A stretch of 10,313 nucleotides of DNA from Pseudomonadota bacterium (lineage in GTDB: Bacteria > Myxococcota_A > UBA796 > SXON01). The DNA is taken from contig SXOM01000261.1 of NCBI GenBank assembly GCA_005776735.1, positions 1-10,313 on the forward strand, read 5' to 3'. Below are positions 1-5,702 of the stretch, one piece after another (position 1 is the stretch's first letter; every line of letters begins with the position of its first letter). The position numbers and the translations under genes are program-made. Below the pieces are notes generated by a model. That model was not told where the DNA came from. It did not search any database and saw only the letters and a list, made by a program, of their open reading frames with translations.

Positions 1-1
1 G

Positions 2-135
2 CTGACGAACTGCACGGTGAACGGGAACACGGCGACCTCCTCCTCCGGCGGCGGCCTGTTCCTCTATTACTCCAGCCCGACGCTGACGAGCTGCACGGTG
101 AGCTGGAACATGGCGACTGAGTACGGCGGCGGCGG
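2..135 (+). CDS. Beta-helix repeat protein, partial (internal fragment)
   Basis: Reading frame 2 is open from the window edge and encodes two copies of a repeat with consensus LT-x-CTV-x-x-N-x-AT-x(2,3)-GGG. The first copy starts at base 2 and the second at base 83, a spacing of 81 bases or 27 residues, with the linker LFLYYSSPT between them. Such Ser/Thr/Gly-rich repeats, with NxAT and GGG steps, are typical of right-handed parallel beta-helix or Pmp-like surface proteins. I infer an exported or cell-surface protein; no signal peptide or anchor lies in the window. The repeat pattern ends at about 123..135. From there the open frame runs on to a stop at 299..301, but this stretch is antisense to the infB start and lacks repeat character, so I do not count it as native coding sequence. 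Neither true end of the gene is visible. Confidence 0.6.
2..135 (+). repeat. 81-base tandem repeat encoding beta-helix rungs
   Basis: Two copies are visible, starting at 2 and 83. The segments ctgacgaactgcacggtgaa and ctgacgagctgcacggtgag are nearly identical, while the GGG ends are degenerate. The second copy is cut short where the sequence joins the infB region. Similarity at the DNA level, and not only in protein, points to fairly recent duplication of repeat units. Such tracts often cause breaks or mis-joins in assemblies. Confidence 0.6.
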
Positions 136-145
136 CGCGGGCGCA
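121..145. other. Junction between beta-helix gene and truncated infB
   Basis: Left of this interval the plus strand encodes beta-helix repeats. Right of it the minus strand encodes the start of a protein that synteny identifies as IF-2. The switch falls in a GGC-rich run at 124..139 that fits both sides, encoding Gly-Gly-Gly on the plus strand and Ala/Pro on the minus strand. The exact breakpoint is therefore ambiguous by about 15 bases. Short shared low-complexity sequence is what one expects of either illegitimate recombination or a chimeric assembly. No insertion-sequence ends or target duplication are visible. Confidence 0.55.
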
Positions 146-297
146 TCGACACGACGGCGGACCACCGTGGAGCCTACCCGAGTTTCGCCCTGTGCTTTGG
201 CCTCAGGACCCGGCGCGGGCGCAGGGCGGGCCACCGTCGTGCGGGTGGTGGTGCCGCGGGCGCTTTCGAGGCGCTCGAAGAGATCCTTGCTGGACAT
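124..297 (-). CDS. infB: Translation initiation factor IF-2, N-terminal fragment
   Basis: The ATG at 297..295 follows a plausible Shine-Dalgarno AGGAA about ten bases upstream and begins MSSKDLFERLESARG. An Ala/Pro-rich stretch and the motif RVGSTVVRRR (residues 40-49) follow, resembling the basic segments in the long variable N-terminus of IF-2 in high-GC Gram-negatives. IF-2 is the GTPase that brings initiator tRNA to the 30S ribosome. The GTPase core is not in the window. The main argument is position: this is the next gene after rimP-nusA-ylxR, where infB belongs. Residues up to about 55-58 look native. Beyond these the frame reads the antisense of the beta-helix repeats and stops at 67..69. 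IF-2 is essential, so an intact copy must exist elsewhere, or the junction is artificial. An unrelated small gene in this place is a less likely alternative. Confidence 0.55.
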
Positions 298-330
298 ATA
301 GGGCGATTCCTGATGCGGAGGGGCGGGGGC

Positions 331-891
331 CTAACCGAGATCGTGCGCGCGCCGCAACTCGCGCAGGAGCGCGCGGGTCGGTGCCGCGGCACGCACACCG
401 ACAACGGCCCGTGGACCCTTGCCGATGCGGTGGCCGAGCGCTTCTCTGTCGAGTCGCGCGAGGTGGACGGGGACGGCCGGGAACTGGGCCGTCGCCGCAG
501 TGGTGCTGCCCTGGGCGGCGTCGGAAGCGACCACCAGCGCGAGGATGGACTCGGGGGCGGTACCCGCGAGCGCATCGGCGCCGGAAACGAGCGCGCCGGC
601 GCGTGCGGACAGGGCGAGCAGGTCGAGCACGGCGGCGTGGTTGGCCTCGCGCGCTTCGGCGAGGAGGCCCGACACGTCCAGCGAAGGAACCTCGAGCGCC
701 CGCGCCAGGAGCCCTGGCTTCTTGGCCAGCTCCTCGAACGCCGCCCGCGTGCAGGTGAGCCACGCGCCGCGTCCCTTCCAACGCCCGTGCCAATCGACGT
801 GGGCCTGGCCGTCCGGGCCCACGAAAAGCCGGACCAGCGCGTCAGGATCGGCGCGCTCGCGGGTCAGGATGCAACTACGGACTGGGGGCAT
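331..891 (-). CDS. ylxR: YlxR (DUF448) - L7Ae fusion RNA-binding protein
   Basis: This 186-residue protein has two parts. Residues 1-60 match the YlxR/DUF448 family: RSCILTRE at 5-12, the hydrophobic LVRLFV, and the WKGRGAWL signature at 38-45. Residues 85-168 resemble the ribosomal L7Ae/YlxQ fold, with LLALSARAGALVSG at 91-104, ALVVASDAA at 118-126 and an ALGHRIGKGPR segment near the end. Both are RNA-binding families; bacterial YlxR (RnpM) has been linked to RNase P RNA. Here the usual separate ylxQ gene is fused to ylxR. The ATG at 891..889 has a strong Shine-Dalgarno (GAGGAGG) inside the 12-base gap after nusA. About 33 bases separate its stop from the infB start. It should be co-transcribed with nusA and infB. 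The exact cellular role is not established by the sequence. Confidence 0.9.
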   Translation of the reverse strand: MPPVRSCILTRERADPDALVRLFVGPDGQAHVDWHGRWKGRGAWLTCTRAAFEELAKKPGLLARALEVPSLDVSGLLAEAREANHAAVLDLLALSARAGALVSGADALAGTAPESILALVVASDAAQGSTTAATAQFPAVPVHLARLDREALGHRIGKGPRAVVGVRAAAPTRALLRELRRAHDLG

Positions 892-903
892 GCCCCTCCT
901 CGT

Positions 904-2196
904 TCAGGCCTCGGGCGGGAGGTCCGCGGTCGCCTTGCGGCGCCCGGCCTCCTCCAGGATGATCCGCTCCAGCGCGGCTTCGGCGCTGGAGATCACGGCC
1001 TGGGCATCTTCTTCTTCGCACGCGAGCACGCCGGCCAGGTCGTACGCTTCGGCGTCGGCGACCTCGGACAGGCTGTGGAACCCGTGGCGGATGAGCAGGT
1101 CGACCCCCTCGTCGGAGAGCGCCTCGATCTGGCTGAGCTCGTCGCGGGCCTGGGCGCTGACCTCGGCGTGCTTGCTCTCGCTGAGCACCACGACCTCCCA
1201 CCCGGTGAGGTGCTGGGCGAGGCGGTCGGTCTGGCCGCGGCGGCCGATGGCCTTGCTGTACTGGTCGTCGGGGACGATCAGCTCCATCTTGTGCGACGTC
1301 TCGTCGATGTAGACGCGCGCGACGTGGGCCGGCTGGATGGCGTGCACCACGTAGCGGGCCGGGTCGGGGTGGTAGGGGATGATGTCGATGGCTTCGCCGC
1401 GCAGCTCGGCGACGACCGCCTGCACGCGGGAGCCCTTCCTGCCGACGCAGGCGCCGACCGGATCGACGTCGGGGTCGATCGAGCTGACCGCGATCTTCGC
1501 GCGGTGGCCGGGCTCGCGGGCGCACGCTTCGATGCGGACGATGCCCTCGGCCACCTCGGGCACCTCAAGCTCGAACAGCTTCATCAACAGGCCGGGATGC
1601 GTGCGGCTGAGGATCACCTGCGGCATCTTGGTGGCGCGGGTGATGTCGACCACGTAGGCCTGGATCCGGTCGCCCTGGCGGTAGGTCTCGGTCATGACCT
1701 GCTCGCGCTTGGGCAAGAGCGCCTCGGCGCGGCCCAGGTCGACGATGATGTTGCCCTTCTCGAAGCGGCGGACGATGCCGGTGATGATCTCGCCCTTGCG
1801 GTCCTTGAACTCCGAGAACGTCATCTCGCGCTCGGCGTCGCGGATCTTCTGGATGATGACCTGCTTCGCGGTCTGCGCGGCGATGCGGCCGAGCTCTTCG
1901 ACGCTGAGCTTGATGCCCAACGAGTCGCCGATCTCGCACTCGGGGTCGAGCTTGCGGGCTTCGTCGAGGGTGATCTCGATCTGATCGTCCTCGACCTCCT
2001 CGGAGACGGTCTTGAACTCGAAGAGCTCGACCTCGCCGAGCTCCTCGTTCCATTGCGCTTCGAGGTCCTTCTGCATGCCGTACTTCTTGCGCGCGGCGGC
2101 GACCATGGCCTGTTCGAGCACTTCCACCAGCGCGTCGCGGGGAATGTTCTTCTCCTTGGCGACGAGATCGAGATCACGAGCGAGCGGGCTGTTCAT
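904..2196 (-). CDS. nusA: Transcription elongation/termination factor NusA
   Basis: NusA binds RNA polymerase and nascent RNA and modulates pausing, termination and antitermination. The 430-residue product has the full order of domains. There is an N-terminal polymerase-binding domain (about 1-125), and an S1 domain (about 134-200, from GEIITGIV to QVILSR). Two KH domains follow, with GACVGRKGSR at 248-257 and KAIGRRGQ at 315-322, then the typical LTGW at 330-333. One C-terminal helix-hairpin-helix acidic-type repeat covers about 356-412. The KH2 loop reads GRRGQTDRLA where GKGGQNVRLA is more usual, a small deviation. The ATG at 2196..2194 overlaps the rimP stop as ATGA, which suggests translational coupling; a GAGG lies about seven bases upstream. 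Length and domains match the family well, and the flanking rimP and ylxR confirm the call. Confidence 0.97.
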   Translation of the reverse strand: MNSPLARDLDLVAKEKNIPRDALVEVLEQAMVAAARKKYGMQKDLEAQWNEELGEVELFEFKTVSEEVEDDQIEITLDEARKLDPECEIGDSLGIKLSVEELGRIAAQTAKQVIIQKIRDAEREMTFSEFKDRKGEIITGIVRRFEKGNIIVDLGRAEALLPKREQVMTETYRQGDRIQAYVVDITRATKMPQVILSRTHPGLLMKLFELEVPEVAEGIVRIEACAREPGHRAKIAVSSIDPDVDPVGACVGRKGSRVQAVVAELRGEAIDIIPYHPDPARYVVHAIQPAHVARVYIDETSHKMELIVPDDQYSKAIGRRGQTDRLAQHLTGWEVVVLSESKHAEVSAQARDELSQIEALSDEGVDLLIRHGFHSLSEVADAEAYDLAGVLACEEEDAQAVISSAEAALERIILEEAGRRKATADLPPEA

Positions 2197-2711
2197 GGCG
2201 TTGCCTCAACGATCGGGGGAAGGCCCTGGCCGAGCCTCTGGAATTGTTCGAGGGTGAGCACGAGGTTGGCGCGCTCGATCGCCTCGACGGGGAAACGACG
2301 GACCTCGTCGGCGGTGCGGACGGCCACCATGCCGTCCTCGACCCCGAGGAGCACACCCTTGGTGCGCTTCTTGGCATCGACCCCGAAGGGCTTGACCCGC
2401 ACCTCGCAGCCGGCGAAGCGGACGTAGTCGGCCGCCTTCTGGATGGGACGCTCGATGCCCGGGGTGCTCACCTCGAGCTCGTAGGCGCCCATGATCGGGT
2501 CGGCCACGTCGAGCGCGGGGGAGAGCTGCCGCGACACCTTGGTGCAGTCGGTGATGCCGATACCCGCGGGGTGATCGATGCTGACGCGCAAGACGGGAGC
2601 GCCGCGGGAGCCGCCGACCAACTCGACCGCCACGAGGTCGTACCCGAGGCGCACGACCAGCGGCTCGACGACGTCGCGAAGTTGGCGGAGGGTGGCGGGG
2701 GTGACGAGCAT
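2193..2711 (-). CDS. rimP: Ribosome maturation factor RimP
   Basis: RimP assists late assembly of the 30S ribosomal subunit. From the ATG at 2711..2709 the product is 172 residues, beginning MLVTPATLRQLRDVVEPLV. Family hallmarks follow: LGYDLVAVEL, the LRVSID segment with its Asp, DCTKVSRQLSPALD, and the signature YELEVSTPGIERPI, then the C-terminal SH3-like part (VRVKP...KGVLLGV). The frame is open to an ATG at 2801, but the extra 30 residues do not look like RimP and would cover the stem-loops of the leader, so I prefer 2711. No clear Shine-Dalgarno precedes this start. The last codon overlaps the nusA start (ATGA at 2196..2193), the classical rimP-nusA arrangement. Confidence 0.95.
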   Translation of the reverse strand: MLVTPATLRQLRDVVEPLVVRLGYDLVAVELVGGSRGAPVLRVSIDHPAGIGITDCTKVSRQLSPALDVADPIMGAYELEVSTPGIERPIQKAADYVRFAGCEVRVKPFGVDAKKRTKGVLLGVEDGMVAVRTADEVRRFPVEAIERANLVLTLEQFQRLGQGLPPIVEATP

Positions 2712-2716
2712 GGAGC

Positions 2717-2748
2717 CAAAAATGAACGGAGCGCCCCGCGGGCGCTCC
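2717..2748 (-). terminator. Stem-loop with U-run just upstream of rimP
   Basis: A perfect 9-bp inverted repeat (GGAGCGCCC / GGGCGCTCC, loop of 3) occupies 2728..2748. Read on the minus strand, it is followed five bases later by TTTTT (2722..2718) and then, six bases further, by the rimP start codon. This resembles an intrinsic terminator or attenuator after cpoB. The U-run is short and slightly displaced, so termination may be partial. The RNA hairpin also lies close to the ribosome-binding region of rimP. NusA acts on exactly this kind of hairpin in its own operon in other bacteria, so attenuation is a reasonable inference. Confidence 0.45.
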
Positions 2749-2813
2749 TTGGTGGAGGTTGGGAAGTCCCGCCAGCTAACGGGCGGGCGACCCCGGGTCA
2801 AGGTCCCGGCTTG
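2749..2813 (-). promoter_or_regulatory. Leader between cpoB and rimP with two more stem-loops
   Basis: No gene is seen in the gap between the cpoB stop and the rimP start. Two inverted repeats lie here: CCGGG/CCCGG at 2793..2809 (loop of 7) and CCCGCC/GGCGGG at 2768..2787 (loop of 8). Neither is followed by a U-run. Together with the hairpin at 2728..2748 they give three consecutive stem-loops in about 80 bases. At this GC content short stems arise easily by chance, so a functional leader is only a suggestion. No convincing promoter hexamers could be picked out. Confidence 0.3.
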
Positions 2814-3677
2814 TCACGGACACTTGGCCTTGGCCTCCTTGGCCGCCTTGCTCTTCGGGTACTTCTTGATGACGTCACAATAGAAGATCGTGGCGTCCTT
2901 GGCCCGATCCAGGCCCTCGAAACACTCGCCCTGCCGCAGGAGGGACCACGGCGCCCAGGTGGAGGCCGGCGCGTTGTCGAGCACGTCCTGGAACGCTGCC
3001 GCCGCCGCCTTGAACTCCCCGGCGTTCTGGTAGCTCTCCGCGATGCGGTAGTAGGCCTCGGCGACCCGGTCGTGCTTGGGGTTCTGCTCGATGAAGCGCC
3101 GGGCCACGGCGCGGGTGGCCTCGCTGTTGCCGGCCTCGAGGTGCTGGGTGAGCAGCCCGAACACCTCTTCGGGGGTGAGCTCCGGCGCCGCCGGATCGAC
3201 CGGGGCGCCTTCGCCGCCGGTGTCGGGGGGCGGGGTGCCGCCGCCGTCGGTGGGGGGGGCGACGACCAGTCCCTCGGTTCCCGGGCGCGGGGGCGGCTTG
3301 AGGCCGAGCGACTTCTCGACCGCGGCGACGCGCGCCTCGAGGTACAGGAGCCGCCCGTCGACGTCGGTCTGGGCGCCGAGCGACGCGGTCTCGAACGTGC
3401 GGTAGTCGTGGTCGAGCGTCTCGAACTCGCCGCGCATCTTGGCGACCTCGCCCCGCAGGTCCTCGACCGTCTCCATCTTGAGGATGTCTTCCTGCCCGCG
3501 GGCGCGGGTGACCTCCTCGAGTTGTGCGACGCGCCGGCCCACGTCTTCGCCCAACGACTCGAGGTCGCGGACGCGCGACTGTTGGGTGGCCAGCTCCTTC
3601 TCGTAGGTGCTGGTCGCGGATTGTCCGGTGCGGTCGAGCACGCAGCCCGCCGCCAGCAGCCACCACAGCGCGCTCAT
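2814..3677 (-). CDS. cpoB: CpoB/YbgF-like Tol-Pal-associated TPR lipoprotein
   Basis: The 287-residue product starts MSALWWLLAAGC, a very short signal with lipobox LAAGC (Cys12). A long charged region likely to form a coiled coil (about 20-125) follows, then a Pro/Gly/Thr linker (about 128-168), and a C-terminal TPR block (about 168-287) with helices such as RVAEAYYRIAESYQNAGEFKAAAAAFQDVL. Coiled coil plus TPR is the architecture of CpoB (YbgF), which in E. coli links Tol-Pal constriction to peptidoglycan synthesis in the periplasm. The start overlaps the pal stop as ATGA, with GGGGGTGG just upstream. The signal lacks basic residues at its N-terminus, and no ATG, GTG or TTG could be found in the roughly 15 codons before it. 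The lipoprotein call is therefore likely but not certain; most relatives carry a cleaved signal rather than a lipid anchor. Confidence 0.85.
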   Translation of the reverse strand: MSALWWLLAAGCVLDRTGQSATSTYEKELATQQSRVRDLESLGEDVGRRVAQLEEVTRARGQEDILKMETVEDLRGEVAKMRGEFETLDHDYRTFETASLGAQTDVDGRLLYLEARVAAVEKSLGLKPPPRPGTEGLVVAPPTDGGGTPPPDTGGEGAPVDPAAPELTPEEVFGLLTQHLEAGNSEATRAVARRFIEQNPKHDRVAEAYYRIAESYQNAGEFKAAAAAFQDVLDNAPASTWAPWSLLRQGECFEGLDRAKDATIFYCDVIKKYPKSKAAKEAKAKCP

Positions 3678-4402
3678 CGGCCACCCCCGGGGACGATCTC
3701 GCCGCGGCGGTTCTGGCTCCAGGCGTCGTCGCCCCCGCCGGTCGCGACCGGGCGCTCTTCGCCGTAGCTGACGGCCTGCACCCGGCTGGGCGCCACGCCG
3801 AGGCCGACGAGGTAGCGGGCCACCGCGTCGGCGCGGCGTTGCCCGAGCGCGAGGTTGTACTCGGTGGTGCCGCGGTCGTCGCAATGACCTTCGACCCGGA
3901 CGAAGTCGGTGCTGGCCCGCAGGCAGGTGGCCGCCTCGTCGATCGCGGCGCGGCTGGGGGCGTCGAGCACGCTCGAGTCGAACCCGAAGTGCACGGTGAG
4001 CGCACGGCACCGCTGGAACGGGCCGTCGTCCGCCACCAGGGTGAGCCCCTTGCGCAGCGTGGCCTTGGTGCCGTCGGCGTTGACCACGCTCACGTCGTAG
4101 CTGCCCGCCGACATCGCCGGCACCGTGACCGCGAGCGTGCTCTCGTCGCGAAAGCGCGCACCGGCGTCCTGCCCGCCGATGCGGACGGTGGTGCCCTTCT
4201 CGAAGCCGTTGCCGAAGACCTCGGCGGCGAAGCCGGTGCCCGCGGTGCCGAAGTTCGGGTCGATCGACGCGACCTGGAGCTCGACGTCGGGGTCGTTGAG
4301 GCCCGAGTCGGGCGGGCCCTTGTCGTCTTCGACCTTCTTGCCACACTTCGACGCGACGAGGGCGGGCAACAGGCACAGGAGCAGGAGCGGACGGCGGTGC
4401 AT
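3674..4402 (-). CDS. pal: Pal-type OmpA-domain lipoprotein with IPT/TIG domain
   Basis: This 242-residue envelope protein has three parts. The N-terminus MHRRPLLLLCLLPALVASKC is a signal peptide ending at Cys20; Lys at position -1 is unusual for a lipobox. Residues about 43-123 form an IPT/TIG-like immunoglobulin domain (IDPNFGTAGTGFAAEVFGNGF, TTVRIGG, SYDVSVVNADG, KGLTLV). Residues about 135-240 are the peptidoglycan-binding OmpA domain, with FDSSVL and the Pal signature GHCDDRGTTEYNLALGQRR. By alignment with E. coli OmpA, Asp175 and Arg190 correspond to the residues that bind diaminopimelate. Pal tethers the outer membrane to peptidoglycan with TolA and TolB. cpoB follows with an overlapping start, but tolB is not next door, because the opposite strand carries a glycosyltransferase. 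The IPT insertion is not part of classical Pal. Another Pal-like OmpA lipoprotein is the alternative. Confidence 0.88.
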   Translation of the reverse strand: MHRRPLLLLCLLPALVASKCGKKVEDDKGPPDSGLNDPDVELQVASIDPNFGTAGTGFAAEVFGNGFEKGTTVRIGGQDAGARFRDESTLAVTVPAMSAGSYDVSVVNADGTKATLRKGLTLVADDGPFQRCRALTVHFGFDSSVLDAPSRAAIDEAATCLRASTDFVRVEGHCDDRGTTEYNLALGQRRADAVARYLVGLGVAPSRVQAVSYGEERPVATGGGDDAWSQNRRGEIVPGGGR

Positions 4403-4404
4403 TT

Positions 4405-4437
4405 CGCGCGGGCTAACCCGATGCTATGGCCCGCGCG
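4405..4437. repeat. 9-bp inverted repeat filling the pal/GT-C divergent gap
   Basis: CGCGCGGGC at 4405..4413 and its exact reverse complement GCCCGCGCG at 4429..4437 enclose a 15-base spacer that contains the only AT-richer bases here (ctaacccgatgctatg). The two divergent start codons (pal at 4402, the plus-strand gene at 4437) leave only 34 bases, so the dyad covers the whole gap. It could be an operator shared by both genes, or a 5' hairpin. It could also be chance in GC-rich sequence. No promoter hexamers are recognisable. Confidence 0.35.
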
Positions 4438-5672
4438 TGCGCACAGTGGGGTCGGCGTTCGGGGTGTCGCTGCTGGGGGGCCTCGGGCTCGCCTGGCTCG
4501 GCGACCCGCGCGAGCACGCGGCCTGGGTGGCGCCGGTGGTGGTGGGGTGGGGCGCGGTGGTGGCGGCGACGTTGCTTTTTGTGCAGCGAGGCGGGGCGTC
4601 GGGGCCCGCCCCCGGCCCCTCCCGGGGCCTCGACGTGTCCGCGGGTCGGGGCGCCGCCGCCGTGGTCTTCGCCGCGGCGCTGGCGGTGCGTCTGCCGCTG
4701 TTGTGCTTGCCGCCGACCTTGTCGGACGACGTCTACCGCTACGTGTGGGAGGGGCGGGTGTGGGCCGAGGGGTACTCTCCCTTCGCCCTCGCGCCCGACG
4801 ACCCGCGCCTCGCGCCCCTGCGCGACGACGTCTGGGCGCGCGTGAACCACCCCTCGATCTCGACGATCTACCCGCCGCTGGCGCAGCTCCTCTTCGTCCT
4901 GATCTCGCCCTGGGGGGTCGCCGGGTTCAAGGGGCTGATGGCGCTGGCCGACGCCGGCACGGCCGCGCTCCTGGCGCGGCGGACGGCGCGCGCGGGGTGG
5001 TTGTGGGCGCTCTTGCCGCTGCCCGCCCTCGAGTCCGCGGCCAACGGGCACCTGGAGGGCCTGGGGGCGCTCCTGGTGGTCGTCGCGCTCGGCGGCAGCG
5101 CCGTGGCGGCCTGGGCGGGAGCGATGCTCAAGCTCCTGCCGGGGGTGCTGCTCGTCCGCCGCGGGCCGCGGGTCTGGGCGCTCGCAGGGGTGGCGACGGT
5201 GCTCGCCGTGTTGCCGCTCTGGGGGCCGGGTCTCACCCGCGCGGCCCGGAACTACGGCACCCACTGGTCGTTCAACGGGAGCGTGTACCCGCTGGTCACG
5301 ATGCTCGTCGGAGCGGACGGCGTGGCCCGCGGGCTGCTCACGCTCGCGGGAGTCGGCGTGGTGGGGTGGGTGCTCGTGCGGTGCTCGCACCCGGCGGGCG
5401 TGGCGTTGGGGGCGTTCGGGGCGTTCGTGGTGCTCTCGCCCACCGTGCACCCCTGGTACGTCCTGTGGCCGCTCGCCCCGGCGTTGTGGCTGGCGCGGTG
5501 GGAGTGGGTGGTGCTCGCGGTGACGGTGCCCGGCGCGTACCATGTCTTGACCACGCTCGACCCGACGGGGGCGTGGCGGGAGTCGCCGTGGACGCGCGGC
5601 CTCGTCTGGGCGCCGTTCTACGCGGCGTGGGCGGCCGCGGCGTGGCGGCGCTTCGTGCGGCCGGGGCCCTGA
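4437..5672 (+). CDS. Polytopic GT-C fold glycosyltransferase (GT87/MptA-B-like)
   Basis: From the GTG at 4437 the product is 411 residues, with about ten hydrophobic segments. Recognisable features are the first-loop motif SDDVYRYVWEGRV (96-108), then GYSPFALAP (112-120) and STIYPPLAQ (142-150), a KLLPG segment (232-236), NYGTHWSFNGSVYPL (272-286) and SPTVHPWYVLW (334-344). Acidic residues in the first long loop plus a late WY/W-rich loop are typical of membrane GT-C enzymes that take sugar from a polyprenyl-phosphate donor, such as the GT87/DUF2029 and MptA/MptB groups. I infer addition of a hexose, perhaps mannose, to an envelope glycan; donor and acceptor cannot be read from the sequence. 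The start is uncertain, because another GTG lies at 4446 and no good Shine-Dalgarno is seen. larA follows 30 bases downstream on the same strand, probably co-transcribed. Confidence 0.8.
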   Translation: MRTVGSAFGVSLLGGLGLAWLGDPREHAAWVAPVVVGWGAVVAATLLFVQRGGASGPAPGPSRGLDVSAGRGAAAVVFAAALAVRLPLLCLPPTLSDDVYRYVWEGRVWAEGYSPFALAPDDPRLAPLRDDVWARVNHPSISTIYPPLAQLLFVLISPWGVAGFKGLMALADAGTAALLARRTARAGWLWALLPLPALESAANGHLEGLGALLVVVALGGSAVAAWAGAMLKLLPGVLLVRRGPRVWALAGVATVLAVLPLWGPGLTRAARNYGTHWSFNGSVYPLVTMLVGADGVARGLLTLAGVGVVGWVLVRCSHPAGVALGAFGAFVVLSPTVHPWYVLWPLAPALWLARWEWVVLAVTVPGAYHVLTTLDPTGAWRESPWTRGLVWAPFYAAWAAAAWRRFVRPGP

Positions 5673-5702
5673 CCGCCGGCGGGGACGGAGATAGGGCGCC
5701 GC

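Noticed and set aside
136..301. A native C-terminal tail of the beta-helix protein ending at 301
   Set aside because: The repeat pattern stops at about 135, and the remaining frame is the antisense of a plausible IF-2 start with its own Shine-Dalgarno.
313..2427. A 704-codon open frame on the plus strand
   Set aside because: It is antisense to ylxR and nusA, and its Leu/Asp/Val-rich translation mirrors NusA codons. No independent support.
2712..2801. RimP starting at the upstream ATG at 2801
   Set aside because: The extra 30 residues do not resemble RimP and would span the stem-loops. Starting at 2711 gives the usual family length.
4414..4428. A -10-like element (catagcat on the minus strand) for pal
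   Set aside because: It is the only AT-richer patch, but no matching -35 element is present and the similarity is too weak to call a promoter.
4421..4436. ATG codons at 4421 and 4426 as starts for the GT-C gene
   Set aside because: Both are in other reading frames. The membrane protein frame is reached by GTG at 4437 or 4446.
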